This document shows positions 54,397 to 63,400 of a stretch of DNA of 64,000 nt, piece by piece. A program made the translations under genes and the position numbers. The notes under the pieces were generated by a model that saw only the letters and a program-made list of their open reading frames with translations, had not been told where the DNA came from and ran no database searches. The DNA is from Siderastrea radians. Lineage: Eukaryota > Cnidaria > Anthozoa > Scleractinia > Rhizangiidae. The DNA is taken from the NCBI GenBank assembly GCA_964017195.1, contig OZ024894.1, forward strand, positions 36,169,614 through 36,233,613. The letters run 5' to 3'. The stretch's first letter is position 1. Every line of letters begins with the position of its first letter.

Positions 54397-56607
54397 ATCC
54401 GCCAGGTGAAGCGGAGAAGGATCTGCGAGGGCTTTGAAATTCCTGCTTGGGAAAAGATAGATGAGGAATTTGATCATAAATTATCCTGTTGTCAGCCTCC
54501 CAATGAGAACTTATTTTCGACTACTATAGATGGGGTCCTCGTTCAGGAGGGAGTTACAGAGATTCCCACTATAAAGGACGTTCTAGTTTCCGAAGAGGTG
54601 CCTGATTTATCTCTGTTGCGATTTCGTGACCCCGATCATCCGAAGGGTGACCAAATACTTAATTGGATCTCGAGCAAAGTAGACGTGCATGATTTTGTGA
54701 ATCACTATTCGGGTACTTTTAAGGGTGAATCATACGACTCTGATTTTCCTCCGCCTAAATATTTCCGGAATCATGCATTGTGTAAGAAGTTTTCTACCTT
54801 CATTTCGGATGCGATTCTCAAACGTGTGGCGATGGGTTTCGTCAGGGTTTGGGGAAAAGTTGATCTGGACGAACCACCGTACCTAGTTCTTCCGCTCACG
54901 GTAGAGCCATCCAAGCCGAGATTATGTTTGGACGCCAGGTTCCTCAATCTGTGGATGAAGGATTGTCCTTTTTCACTTGATAAATTAGTGGATGTGAAGC
55001 GCTATATCTACAAAGATTCGTATTTTACGAAATGTGATGATAAGTCAGGATACGATCACGTCCACTTGCAGGAGTCCTCACAGGTGTTGTTCGGTTTTGA
55101 ATGGGGTGGATGGTGGTTTGTCTCCACAACTTTGCCATTTGGATGGAAAGAGTCTCCATATATTTACCATACTATGGGATTGGCTGCATCCAGCTATTTA
55201 AGGTCATGTGGAGTTCCTTGTTCATTGTACATTGATGATCGACTTAACGGTGAGGTTTTTGCTCCAACTGGCCCTTGGTCTTTATCTCCTTCAGCTCGCA
55301 CGGAAATGTTCAGGCTGGAGGCAGCGAAAGTAGCCATATTCATTGTTGCATCATTGTTAATTCAATTAGGGTACACAATTGGCATTCAGAAGTCCGTCTT
55401 GTATCCGGCTAAGCGTATAGAGTATCTCGGTCTTGTGGTGGACTCTTCAAAGCAAGCTTTCGAACTTCCCGGGAGTAAAGTCGTTGCGTTCGCTACCTTA
55501 AGAGAAGAAATCCTGGCTTGCAAAAAAACGGTGAATGTCCGCACTCTTCAACGATTCCAGGGGAAATGTGTTTCATTTTCCTTAGCAGTACCTGGGGCTA
55601 AGTTGTTTATAAGAAATATAAGTTCAGCTATTGCTTCATCTCCTGGAAATGGACAAGTTAAGATGACTGATTCTCTTCGGGAGGAAATTTGCCATTGGCG
55701 TTTTCTCGACTCCTGGAAAGGCCACGTTCCTTGGCGTGAAGAGAGGCATGTTCGTTTATCGTTATCCACGGATGCTTCGGGATACGGTTGGGGATGCGTC
55801 TTGCATTCAACGTCAGGTGATCAATCCTTTAGGGATTATTGGAATCCACAGCAGATTGGATTAAACATCTCTACCAAGGAAATGCTTGCTATCTCGAACG
55901 CAATAAAAGCCACTCCGGAGCATGTGCGGGACTGTCGGGTAGATGTACAGGTTGACAGTCAAGTAGCAATTGACTCGTATAATGGCCAAGGAAGTAAAAA
56001 CTCTCCTCAACTGACGGCAGCCACAAAGGAACTCTATTTCACTGTTGTTAACCGAAATCTGCAGTTAGAACTGTCTCATATCGCGTCAGATCGAAATGAG
56101 GCCGATGGCCCGTCGAGATGCCTTTCTGCGTTGGATTCAACACTTTCTCCAAGAGTGTGGGAGTTAATTGAACATACATTTGGTGGTCTCTGTGGTCATA
56201 CATTCGATTTGATGGCGTTGGATTCTAACGCACAGTTATCCAAAGGAGGAACCCCTTTGCCGCATTTCACCCCGTGTCCTAGTCCTCATTCTAAGGGTGT
56301 GAACTTCTTCGCTCAGGACATTAATCATATCGGACCTGCTATGGCCAACCCGTACATTTTCCCACCATTTGGGTTGGTTCCTGCCGTGCTAAGGTTCCTT
56401 ACTCAATTTCGAATTCCATTCACAATTGTGGTTCCTGAACTTTACCCGCGACCATTCTGGTGGCCAATTTTGACGGGTCTTTCTCGGAAAGCAATTTGTC
56501 TAGGTTCAGAGGGTGATTGGGATGTACTTAGATACCCGTCCAGGTCCGGGTACAAACCACGGGTTTGCCCTTTCAAGCTTTGGGCTTTTAGAGTTTCGAA
56601 ATTCTAA
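54397..56607 (+). CDS. Ngaro-like reverse transcriptase / RNase H
   Basis: About 737 codons ending in TAA at 56605-56607. The RT core has CLDARFLNLWMKD, KCDDKSGYDHVHL (catalytic Asp region), TTLPFGWKESPYIYH and SLYIDDRLNG (YIDD). RNase H follows with catalytic residues in STDASGYGWGC, STKEMLAI, VDSQVAIDSY and EADGPSR. The C-terminal part, FDLMALDSNAQL to VVPELYPRPFWWPIL, is the region usual after RNase H in DIRS/Ngaro elements. The first in-frame ATG is only at about codon 145, inside the RT domain, so an upstream AUG must come by splicing or another recoding route. No stop or shift interrupts it. Confidence 0.92.
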   Translation: MRQVKRRRICEGFEIPAWEKIDEEFDHKLSCCQPPNENLFSTTIDGVLVQEGVTEIPTIKDVLVSEEVPDLSLLRFRDPDHPKGDQILNWISSKVDVHDFVNHYSGTFKGESYDSDFPPPKYFRNHALCKKFSTFISDAILKRVAMGFVRVWGKVDLDEPPYLVLPLTVEPSKPRLCLDARFLNLWMKDCPFSLDKLVDVKRYIYKDSYFTKCDDKSGYDHVHLQESSQVLFGFEWGGWWFVSTTLPFGWKESPYIYHTMGLAASSYLRSCGVPCSLYIDDRLNGEVFAPTGPWSLSPSARTEMFRLEAAKVAIFIVASLLIQLGYTIGIQKSVLYPAKRIEYLGLVVDSSKQAFELPGSKVVAFATLREEILACKKTVNVRTLQRFQGKCVSFSLAVPGAKLFIRNISSAIASSPGNGQVKMTDSLREEICHWRFLDSWKGHVPWREERHVRLSLSTDASGYGWGCVLHSTSGDQSFRDYWNPQQIGLNISTKEMLAISNAIKATPEHVRDCRVDVQVDSQVAIDSYNGQGSKNSPQLTAATKELYFTVVNRNLQLELSHIASDRNEADGPSRCLSALDSTLSPRVWELIEHTFGGLCGHTFDLMALDSNAQLSKGGTPLPHFTPCPSPHSKGVNFFAQDINHIGPAMANPYIFPPFGLVPAVLRFLTQFRIPFTIVVPELYPRPFWWPILTGLSRKAICLGSEGDWDVLRYPSRSGYKPRVCPFKLWAFRVSKF

Positions 56608-56681
56608 CCAACTAAAGTATGGTTCAAATCAACGAAGTTGTCCATATAGTCTTGAACATTGTTCGTTTTCTTTGACTTCAG

Positions 56682-58022
56682 TCTCTACCAAGAATTCCCA
56701 AGTTGTTCCAGCCATCGGTGGCTTGCCCACGTTGCCAGTACCCAAATGATGAAGGGTTTCGCTTTTGCCAGAGTTGTGGTTACAACAGGAAGACAGTTGT
56801 ATTGGACAAGGATGATGCCTTGAAACTTAAACATAAGGTGGATGAAGAACAGATTGCAGCGCGAGTTAAAGAGTTGATTCAAACACGTAACACTTCTCGA
56901 TATGCGAAGCAGAAGACAGCCTTGGAGATAGAGTTTTCTCGGTTCCTGTTATCTTTATCGTGTCAGAAAACTTTAAGTTCAGCTTTACCGTGTGATGTCG
57001 TGGCGTTTCTAGTGTGGAAGGATCAGGATGGAAGAACTTTGGTTCATAATCCAAGTTGTGAGTTTGTTTTACAGCGTAAGCGAAGTCAATGTGCTTGTCC
57101 CAAACGGCTTGCGTTTGGTACGGTAGACTCCTTAATAGGAAAACTTAGAGCAATTCTTATCCAGCACGGTAGGGGAGCAGAATGGCACTCTGTATTAGGT
57201 GTAGGTAACCCTGCTTCTTCTAGGTCAGTGAAGGATTATTTGGCTAATGTTCGTGAGGAGCAGTTGAGGGCACGAATTACCCCGCGCCAAGCAGATCCGG
57301 TTCTGCTTTCAGATGTTGAGATCCTTTCACGGCATATTCAGTCAAAATTAAGAAATCCTACTTTAGATCCTATTCAGGTTTTTGTGTTAGCCAGAGATCA
57401 AGCTTTCTTTAAGGCTCTGTTTTTCTCGGCGGATCGGGCAGCCGACCTGTTAGGTATCTCCACTCCGACAATTTTGCGCTTTCCAGATAATTCTGGATTT
57501 TTGTTTAATCATGTATGGACAAAAACGTTACGGTCAGGGGACGCCAACGTTTTTGCATTCAAGAGGGGTTCAAATAAGATCGTTTGCCCAGTCTGGGGTA
57601 TTGAGTTATATTTCAAGATTTGTAGACTGTTAAACATTCGGCTGTCTTCAGGTTATTTATTTCGCTCCGTTTCTAAAAAAGGTACGGTAACGTCTTGTGC
57701 GTTAGACCCTTCTGCGGCTCAGGCTAGGTTGGACACTTACGTGAAACAGTTGCAGGGGAGTCTTTCGAGCACGCGTTTCACTCTACATGGTTTTAGAAGT
57801 GGTGCCGCTATTTCAATGGCACTTGCAGATGTCTCTCTTAATGACATAATGGATCATGTAGGCTGGAAGTCTAGCAAGACGGCCCTTCATTATATTAAGT
57901 TGAAACAGGTTCTGAATCCAGTAGGTCCAGCGGCAAAGTTAGCGGATTTAGATAAGGACACGGGTAAACACTATAAGGTAACCAATGAATTGACAGGTTT
58001 TGTCACTGCTTTTCCGGAATAA
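56682..58022 (+). CDS. Ngaro-like tyrosine recombinase with zinc-ribbon N-terminus
   Basis: The frame opens after a TGA at 56673-56675, immediately followed by the acceptor tttgacttcag|TCTCTACC (exon start 56682). It differs from the RT frame. It has CPRCQYPNDEGFRFCQSCGY (two CxxC pairs), a core-binding region, then the recombinase domain with SADRAADLLG (first Arg, about residue 250), HGFRSGAA (H-x-x-R), HVGW and ALHYIKL (Tyr nucleophile, about residue 404). It ends in TAA at 58020-58022. The first ATG lies close to the catalytic core near HGFR, so no complete protein can start inside this frame. It integrates the circular DNA form. Confidence 0.92.
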   Translation, partial: SLPRIPKLFQPSVACPRCQYPNDEGFRFCQSCGYNRKTVVLDKDDALKLKHKVDEEQIAARVKELIQTRNTSRYAKQKTALEIEFSRFLLSLSCQKTLSSALPCDVVAFLVWKDQDGRTLVHNPSCEFVLQRKRSQCACPKRLAFGTVDSLIGKLRAILIQHGRGAEWHSVLGVGNPASSRSVKDYLANVREEQLRARITPRQADPVLLSDVEILSRHIQSKLRNPTLDPIQVFVLARDQAFFKALFFSADRAADLLGISTPTILRFPDNSGFLFNHVWTKTLRSGDANVFAFKRGSNKIVCPVWGIELYFKICRLLNIRLSSGYLFRSVSKKGTVTSCALDPSAAQARLDTYVKQLQGSLSSTRFTLHGFRSGAAISMALADVSLNDIMDHVGWKSSKTALHYIKLKQVLNPVGPAAKLADLDKDTGKHYKVTNELTGFVTAFPE

Positions 58023-58185
58023 ATTGTCAGTTCAAAGTGCAGTGCCTTTAACATTGTCAAGTTAGTTTAGAGTGTTATATATGTTTAGAGATATTTAGGA
58101 TAAGGTTTGGAGAGGTAATAAGGAATAAATATAGTGTTGATGTGACAGTGGTCTGTCTTCTTGTTGGAGCGGTGCGGTGAAGGGA

Positions 58186-58240
58186 GGAGTTGTGCTTCCA
58201 TATCTCATTAATGACAATAACCAAGGCGGAATAATACACT
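58186..58240 (+). repeat. Ngaro-like split direct repeat B1
   Basis: 55 bp, GGAGTTGTGCTTCCATATCT to GCGGAATAATACACT, identical to B2 and directly joined to A2. Confidence 0.95.
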
Positions 58241-58426
58241 ATGCACAGTCATGTAAATATGTATATTCCGCCGAGATTAGGTCATTAATCACCTTCAGCA
58301 CGTGCAGAGCAATGTGTTGCAATAGGACTTGTTGCTCATTGGTCGCTGGGTAATATAAAGGGAAAAGGACGCTCATAACTCGTGGTTAGTTAATTCAAAC
58401 CGACGAAGAGGGAACTTTAGTTGGCG
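58239..58426 (+). repeat. Ngaro-like split direct repeat A2
   Basis: 188 bp with one difference from A1 (GACGAAGAGG here, GACGAACAGG in A1). It overlaps B1 by the shared CT dinucleotide. Confidence 0.95.
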
Positions 58427-58471
58427 CCCAACCACCCACCCAGTTCAAGCCGGGGTTGATGCCATCTCCGG

Positions 58472-58567
58472 TATGGGAAGGTGTTCCGGGAACTTGCGGT
58501 TGATTAAGTGAAATACAAGTAACCTGTCTGTCCTGAGCTCCTTAGTTCCCGGAACCCTTTTCCCATA
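58472..58567 (+). terminator. Long hairpin between A2 and B2
   Basis: TATGGGAAGGTGTTCCGGGAAC (58472-58493) pairs with GTTCCCGGAACCCTTTTCCCATA (58545-58567) with one bulge and one mismatch, around a loop of about 50 nt. GTTCCGGGAAC is itself palindromic. It could be a 3'-end RNA structure of the element; a role in termination is only a guess. The segment 58441-58461 is the inverse of 52369-52389. Confidence 0.5.
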
Positions 58568-58600
58568 TTCATGCCACTTCGTATCGGATTAGTTCCGGTC

Positions 58601-58655
58601 GGAGTTGTGCTTCCATATCTCATTAATGACAATAACCAAGGCGGAATAATACACT
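58601..58655 (+). repeat. Ngaro-like split direct repeat B2 (right end)
   Basis: 55 bp identical to B1; host DNA continues with GTTTTTTAATAGG. Confidence 0.95.
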
Positions 58656-59257
58656 GTTTTTTAATAGGATTGCCCAATACTTTGTTTAGGTAAAACTAAC
58701 CTTCATCAGGGGCTACAAAACCTAATAGAAAATGGAAGCCAAGTAGTAGTCGCCTTTTGTTAGGGACCGTTCATTTTTTATGGGGTAGGGGGGGCTGGTG
58801 GGATTTGATGGGTAGTACCTGTAAAATATAATGACCCCCCCTCTACATAAGAATTTTTTTTTAACCTGGCCCCCCTTATAGTCCTGAATATTTGACATGA
58901 CCCCCCCCCAAAAAAAATAAAGTAAATCTACAATTTATCAACCTTAAATTGAATAGTCAATTTTAACACTCAAGTCCTGCAGAAGTAAATGTCTTTGTTG
59001 ACAAGCACTAAAGGTAATTTTCTGGTAGAGGTAAAAGGCTACTCACCAAACCCAGCTTTAAAGTACTGTATTGATAGGAAATGCCAGCCATTATGTACAG
59101 CAGTCATTCTGCGAACGCATGTTCCTTAAAGAGTCTTCTGATGTCAGCCAACTCGTTTTGGCGGTTACCTTTTCTCCATTCCAAAACAGAATGGTATCAG
59201 TGTATCTGTGCACTTTGTAGTTTTGCTCCTAATCTTGTTTTCTTGTCTTCCTTACAG
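58656..59257. other. Host flank right of the Ngaro-like element
   Basis: It holds a low-complexity repeat at about 58775-58915 with G-run and C-run segments (GGGGTAGGGGGGGCTGG, GACCCCCCCTC) resembling a degraded MITE. No signal-peptide exon for the following cysteine-rich exon was found here. Confidence 0.5.
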
Positions 59258-59400
59258 AATGCCCATCATGTCCACCAAGGAAAATGGGGCGTGTTTGTGC
59301 AACAAATCCTTGTGAAGTCCTGGAAGCACCTTGTCACGGCAAAAGCTACAAATGTGTCCCTTTCCCCTGTGACAGCTGTGACCATATGTGCCAAGAGTGA
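59258..59400 (+). CDS. Terminal exon of a cysteine-rich protein
   Basis: After the acceptor cttgtcttccttacag the frame beginning with a split codon reads 46 codons with nine cysteines, including CPSCP near the start, TNPCEV in the middle and CDSCDHMCQE at the end, then TGA at 59398-59400. AATAAA follows at 59406-59411, only six bases after the stop, which strongly favours a real last exon. The acceptor phase (one base from the previous exon) equals that of the cysteine-rich exon at 25608. Spacing around the PC motifs resembles cysteine-rich extracellular repeats. Upstream exons were not found; the Ngaro-like element sits 0.6 kb upstream and may have separated them. Confidence 0.5.
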
Positions 59401-59708
59401 ACACGAATAAAATAGGAGCACAGATGCAACGCAAGAAAGCGTCAATCGTAACATAAAGAGGCCAACAAGTAGTCACTACACAACATATAAACAGTGAAAG
59501 TAGCTGTAAGTAAAGAACGATGATGTAAAACATTGCTAATTAAGATAATGCGTTATATACGTTTTGGTGATGCTGCGAGGGTCGTACCTCTTTGTAATAA
59601 TTAAATGAACTCAAACCTACTGGCAGATAACCTACGCGATAAACCCATCAGGCGTTCAGATAGTAGGGCCGGGAAAGGGGAGAATATATGTCATGCCTGC
59701 ATAAATAC

Positions 59709-60091
59709 TCACACAGTTGACGAAGTGATACACAACTGAATGAGTGCAACACATTGAGTTGCACAACACATTCAATGCACAACTGACCGAGTAACACAAA
59801 ACTCACAGAGGTAATACACAACTGACCGAGTAATACGCAACTGACCGAGTGATACGTAAATGACAGAGTTATCATACAACTGACGGAGTAACACACAACT
59901 GGCCGAGTAATGCACAACCGACCGAGTGTTACACAACCTGACGACGTAATACACCACTGATCGAGTGTTAAGCAACTAACCGAGTAATGCACAACTGACC
60001 GAATAATACACAACTGACGGAGTAATGCACAACTGACTCAGTAATACACAACTGACCGAGAAATGCACAATTGACTAAGTAAAACACAACT
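59709..60091. repeat. 19-bp minisatellite
   Basis: About 20 degenerate copies of GTAATRCACAACTGACCGA. Short frames on the minus strand across it (repeats of LGQLCI/TRSVV type) are products of the repeat. Confidence 0.95.
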
Positions 60092-60288
60092 GATAGTCTC
60101 CTACGCAGCTTTTCCTAGGGTGGTCACGCAAAGCTCCTCTCACAAATTCCGGCTGCTTCAATCCGAACCGCATTCCCTTCCTCGGTTGACCCAATCACAG
60201 CCTGGCTCACGTAACCCGTCAGTCGCGCCAAAACCAACAGTTCGCGTTATATCAGTAACCCACATGTGCACGACAAACGCAAATCAAG

Positions 60289-60452
60289 ATGACAGCACTA
60301 GATGTAGCTTTTCACCTGGTGTCGTCAACATTGAAAACCCCTGAGTTAAATTCGCATCAAAAACAAGCGATTCGAAGGATCTCTTTTTCAACCTGCCGAC
60401 AGGCTTTGGGAAGTCTTTCATTTTTCAAGCCCTTCCGCTCGTTTTTTACTAA
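60289..60452 (+). pseudogene. N-terminal fragment of a RecQ-type DNA helicase, frameshifted
   Basis: ATG at 60289 opens MTALDVAFHLVSSTLKTPEL and SHQKQAIRRI. The continuation is in another frame: FFNLPTGFGKSFIFQALPLV, whose TGFGKS (within 60393-60416) is the Walker A motif of a DEAD/RecQ helicase, then TAC TAA (stop 60450-60452). The shift lies at about 60378-60385. The Q-x-x-AI followed by LPTG(F/S)GKS layout is that of RecQ-like helicases, many copies of which are scattered in cnidarian genomes. Only about 55 codons remain. Confidence 0.65.
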
Positions 60453-63400
60453 AACCAAACAACTGGATCATATAACACGCCCTTGTAACAAACACGTTTG
60501 CAAATAAACAACTCGGAGTTTGAGGTTAACGTTCACATTTGTCGCAGCAGATATTGATTCAAGATATTTCTTTGTTGAGCCAATCAAATTACGATTGAAA
60601 ACTCTAGTCCAGTTTTCAGCGGACCTCGCAGAGCACCATGGGCGACAAATCTGGTAACCTATCGATCCGAGAAATTTTGGTTCTGACATCAGCGTACGCC
60701 TGTACGTCCGTACAGACTATGGGATAAGGGGGAAAGGAAGCCCCAAGGCAACCCGACGCGGGGTGGAAAATGCCATCTTTTCTTGGCAGGAAATCGCGCT
60801 GTGCTTTTGGGCAACCGGCGTTTTTGTAGGCGGGAAATCGCATGACCATCGTCGCTTTTGAAAAAGAAGTTTCTTTAAAAAGCTTAATAAGTTTGTTTAG
60901 GAAAACGATTGTTTGACAGTACTGAAGTTTCAAACGTGAGAAAAAACATCTAATATCTATAAATGGAAAGAAAAAGTTCAAAAGAATACTGGTGGAAGGT
61001 GAAACGTTCAAGTTACGAAAGCTGCCTTCAAAGGACTTCATCTTTGTTTTCTTTACGTCGGAGAGCTTGTCCTGTTTTGAAACACAACCGAGTAAGTAAA
61101 AATTTTAAAGGGTTTAAGGTACATGATTTTGAGCGTAACGGTCAAAGAAATTACGTTTTGAAATGGAAATTCAATTTATGCCATTAGAAATGTTTCATTT
61201 ACTTTTATTTATGTCGGCGTTGACAAATTTAATGAAAATGACAAATTTAAGAAAATTGGCCAAAATTTTGAAGATGCATTATCCGCGTGTTGTAGCTCTT
61301 TTAAGGTTTCTGTTGAAAATTGCGATTTTGCAAGGTGTTGAGTGGCATCCGCTCGCACGGAACATTTCGTCTGATGATCGCTTAGTGCGTGAACCTCGAG
61401 TTACAACTTTCCATCTTTACATTTTTATGTAATTACATGTATGTATATAATGAGTTGATAATTGCTTTAGCTATGTAATAGCCAATCTTCAATCGGCCAA
61501 CAAGGAGATAGATTGCATATTTCGTTGTTTTACTGGCGCCACAAACAGCACTAGATATATTGGATAATGGAAGGCCAGGGTACTTTGAAAAGTTGCCGTT
61601 TTAGTCTGATATAGGGGTTTGAGAATAAAATAGGATTTTTAGGAAACCACGACATCTAGCTAGACCTACCATTTTATTTGGAAAAAAAAGCTTTTATCGG
61701 CCCTCGTCCGCGAATGAAAGCAGGTTGGGCTAGGTCTGAAACAGGAAGTACATTTTGGATTATGTTCTAAAGTGATACAGTCTAGTCTCACACTGGTCAA
61801 GGTCAGATTTATGTAAGTTCACACACTACGAGTAGCATCCTCCTTTTAGTCCAAATTGCGCACCACTTAAATAGCCAGTACTTAATTTTTACTTGAACGT
61901 GTTCCTGCTCCCACCACAGTACTTACTATCATTTCCAGTCACGTGCAATGCCCCTAAAGGAACTGGACGTGCGCAGATTTTCGTCCTCCTTTTTTTAACA
62001 CTTTGAAGTGTGCAATAAAAAAAAGTTAAAAAGTTTCCCATTTACAACAGACTCAAGGAAGACAAAAAGTGAAAAGAGACAAGATTAACAACTTTTCACA
62101 ATTATTGTATGTATAACGCTTTATCCAGCCGCAGGTTTAATCCTTTTAATTCCATATTTAAACATGGAAGTACTTTCGTGTGATGTTGATTTTTTAATAT
62201 TTGATATAACGAGCTTCAATCAGTGTTTTTACTATATAAAAGATTTAGGTTTTGACTATATCAAAGGCAAAATCTTATAAGCTGTCGATAACGAGTGCCG
62301 CACCTTGAGCACTTTGACTTTTTATTTGCAGTATACTATACTGTAGCCACGAGAAGATCGCTTATCAAAACAATAGGATGTATCAGTTAAATGCACTTAG
62401 GACTCAAGGAGGATGCACGAGTTAAGAAATTGCTAAGAAGTGAATTAAGAGCCAATCAGAATGCGATCGTTGACCTTTGGCATGCTTGCGTGTATGTTTG
62501 CCGCACTAAGGTAAGAAACAAGAATGGTAATTAAACATAGTTATCTCCGATTTTCCATGGTTACCCTTCTCGGAAACCCGCTGTACAGTTTGTACAACAC
62601 ATACTTTTGTTAAGTTTGCCAACACGTAATTAAAGCCTGACGAGAGCTAAATGTAGTTGAAAGCTTTGGTTTGATCGCAACTATTTTTAAAGGAACAAAC
62701 GTAACAAAAGAAGTCTGTTTTTTGTTTGTTTTTTTACTTTTTGTCAATAATCGTTGGTAATTCAGCGTGGTGTTTGTATCCTAAATACGACATCCTCCTA
62801 AGGCACCACGTCATGGTGATTTCTACGGTTTTGTGCCAAAACTTTTTTTTTTAATGGTTCAAGAAATGCTTCCAGAACTCAAAGAGAAAGATATCAAGTA
62901 AGTTTTTTTAAAGGGACGACAACTCGTCACAAGACACGAGAGAAAACTTGAAAAATTGGCCCGTTTTTGTCAAGTTGCAATCCATTTCCATACAGGGTGT
63001 CTGTAGCAAAGACACTTGTTTACAAATTCAGAAAACTAGTAAGACAATTTTGAGGTTCTATTGATTCCAATATGTCTTCAAGCTTGTTTACGTTTTGCTG
63101 AAATACGTGGCAGGGCCTTTTAAAATTATAAGTCCTTCACACCGGCCTCATATTTTATCAGACTCATTGGTCCTTAAACTAAGGATCCTTGTGATGATTG
63201 GGTTTCAAACCGCATGCACCTAACCAATCTCTCGTGCCCTGATTAGTTCTGATACCCATGACATATGGAGGAGGGGGGGAGGGGGGGGGGCTCTGGGGTA
63301 CTGCTGCAATGGAAAGGTCCTAACCATCATAGCTTGGAAACCTTAACTTCCACAGATAAGCTACCTGCCGACCTTAACGTTCCATGAAAAAAGAGCTTTA

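Larger units (their letters stand above)
52168..58655 (+). mobile_element. Complete Ngaro-like tyrosine-recombinase retrotransposon
   Basis: Split direct repeats in the order A1 (52168-52355), coding region, B1 (58186-58240), A2 (58239-58426), B2 (58601-58655). A1 and A2 differ by one base in 188; B1 and B2 are identical over 55 bp. A1, A2 and the element's right end share CT at the crossover point, and there is no target duplication, as expected for integration by a tyrosine recombinase. Order of proteins: Gag, RT/RNase H, recombinase. The near identity of the repeats means a recent insertion. Ngaro-like elements are identified by this repeat arrangement together with the YR gene. Confidence 0.93.

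Noticed and set aside
58141..58655. Long terminal repeats of an LTR retrotransposon
   Set aside because: The repeat order A1...B1-A2-B2, absence of a target duplication and presence of a tyrosine recombinase instead of a DDE integrase point to a Ngaro-like element.
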